Shown here: piece after piece, positions 23,501 through 33,900 of the stretch
How the letters are laid out: every line of letters starts with the position of its first letter
Numbering within the stretch: the first letter of the stretch is position 1
Notes under the pieces: model-generated
Databases searched by the model: none
Told to the model about the DNA's origin: nothing
What the model saw: only the letters and a program-made list of their open reading frames with translations
Source of the DNA: Ciona intestinalis
Lineage: Eukaryota; Chordata; Ascidiacea; Phlebobranchia; Cionidae
Assembly: GCF_000224145.3 (NCBI RefSeq)
Contig: NC_020168.2
Coordinates: 124,001-188,000 of the forward strand
Direction: 5' to 3'
Length of the DNA: 64,000 nucleotides
Translations under genes and position numbers: made by a program

Positions 23501-23877
23501 ATATATGCTGACATCATAATACTTTATACAGGAAACACAAAACATGCGGTTACACCAAGGGAAAAGAAACTGGGGATATGGCGCTATCTAGCGGCGACTC
23601 TGCAAGGGCTACTAACGGTACAGAATATTCATACGCTGCCGATTTGCACACAAGTGACCTGCAAGACGACGATTACTCTACCATACCACAAGTACCTATG
23701 GCTAATAACTTGGAGATGCGGAGAAATGTATTGTACGAGCCAAGCACAGACTTTCACATGGTTCCTAATGTAATATACAACGGAAATCGACCGCAGTTGG
23801 TTTTTGGACCAAGTAACAATCCAAATGAAACACTAATGAACAATCCACAAGATAATATTTACGCAGTTGCCACGTAA
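20513..23877 (+). CDS. Type I membrane protein with Vps62/VPS13-VAB-like ectodomain and tyrosine tail (gene G)
   Basis: Exons 20513..20552, 21055..21262, 21712..21921, 22133..22290, 22483..22575, 23081..23174, 23532..23877; 382 residues, phases 1,2,2,1,1,2. The signal peptide spans exons 1-2. The ectodomain shows two W-P-P-GY-LG type repeats: IWEPVSPKEDFYILGQAV...RPPKDFQLI and IVWRMNCPFGYVSLGDIA...KPDVTKYRCV, then PNGDHVMRYVGLTAGWRSP. This resembles the Vps62/DUF946 and VPS13 VAB pattern (family recognised from motif memory, no search). Then a Thr/Lys-rich stalk, a TM helix (ILIIFGCLLGFVFILFLTW) and a tail with EYSYAADL, DDYSTIPQVP, VLYEPS, VIYNGN and a final NIYAVAT. The stalk donor (after 22575) is uncertain. 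Exon phases around the TM match the CUB genes, so the tail module looks shared. Confidence 0.65.
20690..20870 (-). mobile_element. SINE head and body
   Basis: Reverse-strand tRNA-like head (CGCGCCAACCGCTGTTCCACC, the complement of a TGG..CAGCGGTTGGCGCG A-box region) and a B-box-like GTCGAACCTGAA. Gene G intron 1. Confidence 0.6.
21333..21513 (-). mobile_element. MITE subfamily 2 copy
   Basis: Gene G intron 2, with a small internal GATCAG duplication. Confidence 0.7.
21950..22112 (+). promoter_or_regulatory. Cluster of palindromic TGACGTCA (CRE/ATF-type) sites in gene G intron 3
   Basis: Five perfect TGACGTCA octamers at 21968, 21995, 22049, 22086 and 22103, with several near-matches (TTACGTCA, TGCGTCAT, CACGTCAT) between them, in a loose period of about 25-50 bp. 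It may be a degenerate tandem repeat that happens to contain CREs, or an enhancer. TGACGTCA also occurs singly elsewhere in this window. Confidence 0.5.
22320..22440 (+). repeat. Interspersed repeat of the GTGAGGTTCTACAGCGTG type
   Basis: A stretch with GGTGAGGTTCTACAGCGTGA, CCATAGGAAC and CCCATTACCCCAACACTCAG recurs (diverged) at about 27415-27500, 37735-37950, 38215-38340, 38390-38480 and 42685-42735. Copies are often neighbours of SINE bodies, so it may be another SINE module. Confidence 0.5.
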
Positions 23878-24058
23878 GTTATGATGGCAGTTGCCACGTA
23901 AGTTATGATGGCAGTTGCCACGTAAATTGTGAGGTATAGTTACCACCAATACCACGTAAACTATAATGGCGCTTGCCATGTAAACTACGATGCTAACAGT
24001 TGCCACGTAAACTTTGGTTATAGTTGCCACGTAAACCATGATGGCATATCTATGGCAT
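23863..24058 (+). repeat. 24-bp-type minisatellite that starts inside the last codons of gene G
   Basis: Copies of gcagttgccacgtaagttat plus gatg: two perfect 24-bp copies at 23863-23886 and 23887-23910, then about five degenerate copies of 24-32 bp, each keeping a GCCACGTAAA/G core. The first copy encodes the final AVAT and stop of gene G. Each perfect copy also contains CACGTAAGT, a consensus 5' splice site, so the terminal exon could alternatively be spliced here. Confidence 0.8.
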
Positions 24059-24103
24059 TACCACGTTATGTTTACGCTCTTTTAAGAAGTTAGTTTACGT
24101 TGA

Positions 24104-24292
24104 TATTATGAGGTTACAATTGATTTATTTTGTACGTTTTATGTGTTGAGTAAAAAGAAAGAGACTGTTGATTGCGAGTTTACGACAGAGTATACAGATT
24201 ATACCACAGACAATATAGTAGTACAGTTGCCGGTAAACGAGAGATTTACATTTCGTGTAGCATATACTAAAGTCAAATGCACTGTCTAGTAT
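24104..24292 (+). pseudogene. Orphan CUB C-half exon, likely relic of another array member
   Basis: The frame open from 24104 reads KKKETVDCEFTTEYTD, then NIVVQLPVNERFTFRVAY and a final KVKCTV before TAG at 24290. The spacing of hydrophobic strand, F-R-V-A-Y and terminal Cys matches the second CUB half-exons of genes C and E (SFYSDS..GFQLSY..NC). No convincing acceptor with a pyrimidine tract precedes it and no strong donor follows; no signal, TM or tail exon is found nearby. Best read as an eroded exon; the similarity is weak and by eye. Confidence 0.35.
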
Positions 24293-24998
24293 TTCTACAC
24301 ACAATGACTATGTTACAGTGTGGGTGCCCTATACTAGTGCTTATAATAATATAACGGAACACACAGCGAATTAATATACCTTCCCTACAATACCTAAACA
24401 AAAAATCTATAAGCTTGTGGTACTGATACATCAAACGTATTAAGCAGAAACACTATAAATAAAATCCAGGCTAGACGATGCTCCGCACACTTTCCTAACT
24501 ATTTTCCTTTTTAATTATTTGCACCTTAATATTTGTATCCTTTATGTTTAGTCTCATTACACCTCCCGCATAAGGAGTCTAACACAAAAAAACATCGAAA
24601 TAATTAAACAGACACGTTTACATCAAACATAAAGATTTTCGCTTCATAAGAAGTAAGTAAAACGTTAAAATATTAGGCAAAACATAATAACATTTAAACT
24701 AGACAAACTAATTCTATCTTGAAATAGTTGTACTGAAGCTACTCTAATGTAATACACCGCAATAAATTAAGTTGAGTATCATAAAAACAATAAGATTGGG
24801 AAATTCGCAAATATTCCTAACTATAATTTCCTTCCAAACGTTTGTATCTAAACTATATACTCACTACACCAGCACATTAAGTTTCCGTAGCGTAATAACA
24901 CAATTCTTGAACATATCGCAACTTTTTCTGACTAAAACTTTTTTTTAACATTTATACCTAAACACTGCTCTAACGTAATACGCCACACATTCTATTAC
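24293..24998. other. Gene-free stretch between the array and the last visible nesprin exon
   Basis: AT-rich, no exon-like frame on either strand, no complete MITE or SINE. In particular no KASH-like TM plus short proline-ended tail is visible on the - strand, where the 3' end of the nesprin gene would be expected. Confidence 0.5.
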
Positions 24999-27900
24999 CT
25001 TAATTATCGTCACGGCGTTGTTAACGTCATCAAGGAATACGTCAGTGGTTGAACGAAGAGATTTTTCGAATCCCAACAACCATTGTGTGAATTTGTTCAC
25101 CGACCCCGCATAATGTATATGCGATGCGAGAGCTGATGACACGATGCGTTTCCTATCAGCGAATTGCAGGGGGAGGTCTTGAAGGAGGATTTCCTATGTG
25201 GGGTACATTTATTAACAGGATTTAATACAATAGTATAACATAGTGGGGTAAGATACTGTAGGAACTTAATATCCGATGTTTCCTATAACTTTTCATTAGG
25301 AGTCAATTCAATGCAATAATATAGTCAGTGAATAGCGTTAGCACATAACATACCATATTTCCTAATCGTGTTTTTACACAATTACCAACGCCCTTTTTAG
25401 AGTCGCGAGGATACTGTTATATAATTCTGTTAATATTCTTTGTTTAATACCAAATGGGATGATAAAATAGAATTAAAACCTGGGCCATTTTACCCCAACC
25501 TACTATATACGAACCAACTTCCGTTTTTGGGTACATTGATTTTGATCGAGATAAGAGTTATGTATAATTTACAATAGAGCAACGTTCATTAGCCCAGCAG
25601 GTATCAACAATATAACACACTACAATATACAAGCCGACCAACTATTGTACTTACCATAGCGTTAAGCTGGGTTTGCAAGGAATCGGAATTAACAGGAATT
25701 ATTCGATCCATGTCGTCTACTGTTGATTTCAATGAAGTTAACGAATCCTGAAATCATAAAAAATATGAGAATGACTTTCTTAACAATTGGTATAAAACCG
25801 TTTATGTATCACTACTTTGGTATTTCACAGCAAGTGGATATAGTTATCGTATAAATACTAATACCCTAACACGTGTTCAATTCAATGTAAATAATCGGCG
25901 AATGCTTTTTTACAGCAAAGAGATGTAATAATCGTTCATATACAACAATAGTTATTGTATAAATACTAACACCCTAACACGTGTTACTCACCAAGTTAAA
26001 TGGATGAGTAAATGTAACTTGTTTATCCTCGCATGGCGGGCAACGACAGTCGTTATAACATGGATGTTTTGTTTCATACAACTTGTACCCGCTTACGAGT
26101 TACAATGTATGTAACTTTGTGGGTGATTATTTTGGTGGTATTTGCTCTATGTATGGCCGACAGCTTATACAGCTCATAAAAAAAACTGGGCTGGAGCAAT
26201 TGCCGTTAAGTATCTTTTCCACAGACACACACGCCTACAATGGGAGCAGCACCAAGCCTCGAACCGAATATCGTCCGAGCCATACACGATCGCACCAACC
26301 ACTGTGCCACAGCTTTAAATTTCTTACTTTGTATGAAGGAACTTCAGCGCTCAATTTTTCCGCCGTTTGCAATTCGTTTTTTAACTTGTGTTGATCGCCA
26401 GGCAAAGCACTTCCATCTTCACTTGTTATCTTCTCGCATCTGTTAATTAATATATTGTGAAATGAACATAATGGAATTAAAATTTTAATTGTTGGGTTTG
26501 ATAATGTTAATAAAAATATATTAGAATATAAATTTTAAAAGAATATAAATCATTCACGAATAAATTTAGCAGGGTATGAGATAAGATGGTCCATGCTGTT
26601 TTCTTATTTTTAATCGTCACATTTGGTAGTAAACAAAGTATATTTACAGAATTATAAACCTGTATCCTCGCGACTCTAAAAGAGCGTTGTTATTTGTTTA
26701 AAACACGAATAGAGGGTATGGGATAATATGTGCTAACGGTATCCCATCTTACCCCACAGTACTATACAACAAATAAAGTTGAAACCAACAACTTGTGATG
26801 AAATTAGTCACCATGCAGGCAAACAAAACTAAAAATCGTACTTTTCTATGAACTGACGTATGACGGTGACGTCATGTTCAAACTTCTGCCATATATTTGA
26901 TGCGTCATCAAGTTGATTGTTACGTAAGCGAACTTTATTCATGACGTCATTGTATCTGAAGAAAAACAAAATTCAAGAATTTCGCAAGCTGTTTTTAGAT
27001 AATATAATTACTTTTTCTGAAGTCGTTTTTTAGTTTGTTCAGCAGATTTCGGATCTTTTAGAAGTTTCGCTTCCGTTTGAACGGTTGTTAGTCCAAGTCT
27101 GATTTGTTCAAGTCCGTGCACGAATTTCTGCATTGGTATATTAGTTTACTACCATAAATAACATTAACAAATGCATAACATACTCTGTGTTCATCTTTAC
27201 GCATAGATACGTCATCTGAGCTCTCGCACGCCTCTAGCGGTCGTCCAAGTTCTTCGTCGGCATGACGTAAGCATTCCTCAACGTGACGTATTGCTGAGTC
27301 AAACTTTTCTTGATGACTAAGGTTTTCACCAAGACTTGTAACTAGGGCTTCAACGCGAGCATGTAGCTGGAAATATTTGTCGTTAATTTGCAAAGTAAAC
27401 GAGCTGTTTTATTCTATGTCGGTATTCTCCTACAGCGTGGCACGCCATTGGACCTGAGGAATAGGCTTGAGTGGTCGATTACCTAAACACCCAGCGTGCT
27501 ACAACCCATTAGTGACCACTTGATTGAAGCAATGCCCGTTAAGTCTCTTGCCAAAGGACACATACACCATGAACAGTATCAGTATCGTGCTTCGAACCCG
27601 GTTACCTTCGGCTATAAACAGGCACCTAACCAAAATAATTGTATAATACATGCTTACGGTGTCGATCTTAGCCCTGTCATGCACTACAATAATAATAATT
27701 TAAAGCAATTATTTCACCTGTTTCCATTTCCCTCTTACAGTCGCAAGTTTAGCATCGAGTGTAGTTGGACTTTCCAGCCCTTCAATATCGTTACATCTGC
27801 TCTCAAGACTCGCAAGCTCACTTTCTTTGCTAAACACTTCACCGGCGACCTCCTGTGCGCTGGCGAACTGGACTTCGGGGTCAGCTTGGGATTGTTCAAG

Positions 27901-30900
27901 CTCGGATAACTGTAAGGTTGGATGGTGGAATTGATCTTAAATAATTAGCCACATGTTGTCCGTTATAACCTTATCACCGAACGATAACACGACGTTTTAA
28001 TAAAAGGACTAAACACGCCGTTTTATAAGTAGGGGTATAAGACTACGATTTGAAAAATAGAGGTTAGTGCTGAAGAGAAAATAAAAAAACAACAAAACCC
28101 AAATTGGTTGATTACCTTCAATTCTTTAGCTTTAATAAAATCTCGCAAAACAAACAAACGTGAAAAATTCATTCAAACATAAACGACCTGGCAACAATAT
28201 GGACTACAGACTTGCTCATGCAATATCTAACTTTGTCTTAATCACTGGTAACCAAAACTAGTATACATATATAGTAGGGTGGGGTAAGATGGGACACCTT
28301 TAGCACATAATATCCAAATATCCTGATCGTGTTTTTAACAACTAACAACGGTATGTGGGAGTCGTGAGGATATGGTTTTATAATTCTTTGAATGTTCTTT
28401 GTTTACTACCAAATGAGACGAGAAAATAGAATGAAAAGGTGGCCCATCTTCCCCCACTTAACAATATTCGCCTGGTTTCAATGCTTCTATCTTCTTTAGA
28501 CTAAATTATCACCTTCTACTATTAGTGTTATAAGCTAGCGTGTCAACGTATCGCTGAAACTGAGCTCTTTGTACTGAAACAAGACTTGTTTTGTCAATAG
28601 AATTTCTGAGTAAACAAGATAAGAGCAAATTATATAGCGCTCTTCATACCATGCGTGTGTAAGTACCACACGTTGTGTAATAACTCGATACAGTATCCGT
28701 GCGCAACACTTCGTGCTAACATAGCTGTTTGCTGAGATATTAAAGCTATTTGCTTTGTAAGGTGCTGTGATTATCGACTTAGGGAAAGTCCAGGGTTAAA
28801 TATCAGTTGGAATTTGGAAACTCAGAATTCGGTGTAGTTTGGAGAAATATGAATGTAACTGAATTATCCTTGTGTGGCGGGACAACGACAGTCGTTATAA
28901 CAAGAGAGTTCTGTTCCATACACCGCGTACCAGTTTTAAACCGACATCACGTAAAACTAATCACTTAGTTGCGACTCGTAGTTCTGAAAAGGTATTTCTC
29001 TGATATTTAATAGTCAGTTCTTGACGAACTTACAATATCATGTACTTTTACAACTTATCGAAATTATGTAGTATGGGTTGGAATAAAATGCTTCTTGTTT
29101 TATGTTGTACTGTGAGAGTAGATGGGACACCTTTAGCATATAACATCTAAATGTCCTGACCGTGTTTGAAACAATTACCAACGGTCTATGGGAGTCGTGA
29201 AGATACGGTGTTATAATTCTTTGAATGTTCTTTGTTTACTACCAAATAGGACGAGAAAACACAGTGAAACGCTGTCCCATCTTCCCCTACCCTACTATAT
29301 AGCTATGAAGAGTTACAGTGCGTTGGATACGGAACGTTTCTGAAGCACTCTTGATAGAGTTACTTCACACACGGGACGCACTTGCGAAAGTTTAAACGCG
29401 AGTACATACTATCGCGTGAACACGTATAGTGCAACGCTAGCACAGGCGAAATGGCAATTTGTTTAACTATTGGTGCTATTATGGGTTATATATTAATAGA
29501 CTATTAATAATAACAATATTTCATAGAATCGTGTTCTTTTCAGTGACATAGCAAATAGCTAGCAAATAATCTAACTCGTAATTCTTGTTTAAGTTTTATA
29601 CAATATATGAATACGATAACGCATAACCTCGGCGGGGGAACTCCGTGTGTAATTTTATATGATACGCATCGTATGCTACGGCATCTTACACCCGATACCC
29701 GCATCTTACTAACCGGGGTTCGAAGTTATGCTAACAGGGTTACTTTCAACATTATTTATAATTGTCATTCATATTTATCTTCTGGGTTCTATACTAAACA
29801 TGTTTGTTAATAAATATAAATAAAAGTGAACAGTAACGAACGCCCTGTATCATGTTACATTGCACATTCAAAAACTAATACCTGCAACTGCACGTCTTGC
29901 AACCATTGTGCGATTCCTGACATTTCTTTGTCACATTCCTTCCATTCGTGGTGAATTTCCTCAAGTTTAGATTTGCTGTGCGATAATACTTCGTCCACCT
30001 GGATAAAAGATATAATATGACGTTGAATGATTGTAGCTTAGTTATATGTGGCGGAGAACAACAGTCGTTATAACATGGGTGTTCTGTTCCATACACTTCG
30101 TGGCTGTTTAGACAGGTTTGCAACTATTTGGGCGAGTTTTTATGTAACTTTTTAATAAATGGCTGACAGTAACAAGATAAAAACATTATTGGATACAGGC
30201 TTGGAGCGCTAAGTTTCTTACACAAGGACATATACGCCCAAAATGGTAGTAGAGACAAGCATTAAACCCGTTCCTCTTGGGCTTTAACCAATGTTTCACG
30301 GCGCCGGCCAAGGGCAACTTATAACATAAGCAGTTTACCTCATTCACGCCGTCTTTCAGAGTTTCAACTTTCGCTTCCAAAGTTTTCTTCCCTTTATCTG
30401 TGCAACGTTGAAGCAATACGGGAAGACCAGACTCGAGTCTTTCCAGTGTTGCTCTCGCCTGCTCCAAGTGGTTGCCCACTGAGGTCTTTGAAGCGATTTC
30501 TTGATTTATGGAATTGAGGTTGCTGAGTCGAAACTTCTCGTCCACTAGTGAGGTGCTTGTATCGATGAAACTTTCAACTTGTTCACACAACAATTCATGC
30601 TCTTCCCATGCGCTAACGTGGTTCTAAAAGGAAAATTAAACAAAAGAATGAAAGTTATTTATCCTCGCATATCGGGGCAACGACAGTAGGTATAACACGG
30701 GTGTTCTGTTTCAAACACCTCGTGCCCGCTTACGAGTTATTATGTATAACTTTGTGGGTAATATTTTAGTGTTTAAAGTTAACAATTTAGACAACCTGTA
30801 CTGGGCCACTGGGTTGGAGCAATTGCTGTTAACTGCTTTGTCTTGCCTAAGGACGCATACGCCCACAATAAAGGCAGCAACGAGCCTTAAACTCGGTATC

Positions 30901-33900
30901 TAGGGGCTAACGCAACAACTCAATGGTTTACTCTTTTATCGTTCTAGTCGGTAGTAAAAAAATATATTTCTATACAACTGTCTCCTCACGACTCTTAAAG
31001 AGCGTTGTTAATTGAGCTAACGATTAACTAATATAAGACCCCACAGTCTTATATTTGTTCAGTCACTGTTAAACCCCAGCCCTACGAATTCTATCTTATT
31101 CACCTTTATATTTTCATATTTCTCAGCAGCGGCTTGTTGCAATTGATTCCATTGTTTTTCGAGGTTTGAAACATCGGTGTAAAGAAACGCTGGCGATTGT
31201 TCGTCGGCGTGTAACTCCTTACCTGCGCCAACATCGTCTGCAACTCGACGGGACAATGTCTCCATGGCCGTCATTGTGGTCTAGTGTAAATAAATGTAAC
31301 TTATTTATCCTCGTATGGCAGGACAACGACAGTCGTTATAACACAGGTTTTCTGTTTGATACACCTCATGCCCGTTTACGAGTTACCACGTATGTAACTT
31401 ATTCATCCTCGTAGGGCAGGCAATGACAGTCGTTATAATATGAGTGTTCTGTTTCATACACCTCGTGCCTGCTTATAAGTATATATGTAACTTTGTGGGT
31501 GGTTATTTTTTATTTATTTCAATTGTTTTGCCCAAGGACACATAGGCCCAAAATAGTAAGCCCATAACCTCTGGGATAGAAATCGGCGCGCTTACCACTG
31601 CGCCACGCCGCCAGATGGTAACAATTAGTTTAATTACAATTACATTTCATTATAATAAACATAACAACTTACGTATACTGCCTTGCTAAACATGATAACT
31701 TCGGATGATAATTTATAAAAACTTTCTTTTCCTCGTTGAATAAAATTCCACTTCACTTCAGCCTGTTGTTAAACTAACTACACAAAACACAACGGACAAC
31801 TTTTATTTCACTTTCGCCTCACAGACACTCAAGACAACAGAAACGACACTTGAATATGCAATCCTACGTTAATAATTTCCAAACCACTTTAACCGCACTT
31901 CTTTATACTTGAATCGTATATCTTCAGTATTCTAACTTTCTAATCAATAAGTGATGAAATCTGATCGTTCCTGATCTGAATAGTTCAGTAGCAAACTTTC
32001 GCTTTTTGACTGACTGTGTATTTCGCTTACTGACTGTATATAGGTTAAACTGGCTAGATTTAAGGCTAAGAAACACAAGGCTTGTCCTTCAGATAGTTTA
32101 ATCCCTCGCTTGAAGTTCAAAGTAAACACTCTCGCTTTTACTACACACTACTTTATTACAATAAGAGCCACTAGACCCCTGGATTGCAGGTGCTCAAATT
32201 CTACGCCTTTATTTCAACTGCAATGAAAAGAAAACATAATTTCAATGGAAAAGAAAAACTACCTGATTCTGGTTCAATTCGCTCCTAGCTTCGTCCAAGC
32301 AGTCAATATTATTGTCGGGAATTTCCATCGATTTTATTTCATTCTCGATTAGTTGTTTAGTTTCCTATAAAAAATATTTAAAATACGGTGATATATATAG
32401 TAGGGTTGGGGAAGATGGGACACCGTTTCATTGAATTTTATTGTCTTATTTGATAGTAAAGATATTTGCAAATCTTTGCAATTGAAAGTTAAAAATTGTA
32501 ACGATTTTCCAACAACAGAAACGGTATTGATATATAGTAGAGTGGGGGAAGATGGGACACCTTTTCATTCTATTTATTCGTCCTATTTGGTAGATTGGTA
32601 CACAAAGAACGACATTCAAAGAATTATAAAACCATATTCTCACGACTTCCATAGACCGTTGGCAATTGTTTGAAACACCATCAGGATATCGGTACTATGT
32701 GCTGAAGGTGTCCCATCTTGCCCAACCCTACTATATTACCAACATTGCAAAAATATTTACGACGGACGTTACCAAAACCTAATTTACCAGTTAAATCACT
32801 ATGTGTTCGTTTAGTACCTCAATCTCGTCTCTGTATTTGAAACACTTCTCGGTAGCTACGAGTCGTTTCTCTGTTATATTGAGAGCATTCAACACAGACT
32901 TGCTGTTGGATGTCCACGTTAATAAACATTCCTGTGTTGAAAGTTTGGTATTAATCACACAGATACATACGTCTTACGTTGTATCACAATATTATATACG
33001 TGGTAAATCGTAAGCGGAGACGAGGTGTATAAAAAAACATAACACACTTGGACCCAGAGGTACTGGGTTCAAATCTCGACGCTGCTACTATTGTGGACGT
33101 ATGTGTCCTTGGGCAAGACACTTAGGAGCAATTGCTCCAACCAAGTTCAGTATCATACAAAAAGTTACATATGTGGTAACTTTTAAAGCGGGCACTAGGT
33201 GTATGAAACAAAACACCTTGTTATAAAGACTGTCATTACCCTGCCAAGCGAGGATAGAAAAGTTACATTAATTCTTTCATTAATCCACAATGATAAATAA
33301 TGTACACATGAAAACGATGAAAATGTACCCAGGGTATTTGGAATATAAGAAAGAGTTGGTCCATTACAAATATTATTACATGTTATTACATATACCACTA
33401 TTGTGATTATAAAATCTCACGTCACCTGTAAATGCTTCACTTCATCTTGAGGTAAATACTTGGCCAATGAAACCAGGGTTGAACTGAGGAACTCTAGCGC
33501 CAACAAGTGGTCCTCTTTGCTGCCAACTATTGACGAGAATTTGGAGCGAAGTTCCTGACGAATAAAATCATATAAACAAATGTGGGTTATTTATTTATGT
33601 TTGTATGGTGCGGCAATGACAGTCCTTAAACACGGGTGTTCTGTTTCATACACCTCGTCCCCGCTTACAAGTTACCATGTATGTCATTTAGTAAGAAATT
33701 ATTTTTTAGGATGTTTTTTTTATATGTGGCTGTCAACTTAGTAAAGCCATATTGGACTAGTGTGTTGGAGCAATTGCCGTGAAATGTAAGGACACATACG
33801 CCCACAGTGATAGCGGCCACATATGTACCTTTGAAGGTCATATTTATTCAGCATTACTTACAATTCTGGTCAAACATTATTAATTAAATTTGGGCCACAC

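Noticed and set aside
1..23877. Identification of the array as ascidian vCRL1 or Themis loci
   Set aside because: Those families, as I know them, are built on CCP/sushi or fibrinogen-like and polycystin modules; none is visible here.
26083..26394. 103-codon + frame
   Set aside because: Antisense of a SINE and of nesprin exon 26439-26328.
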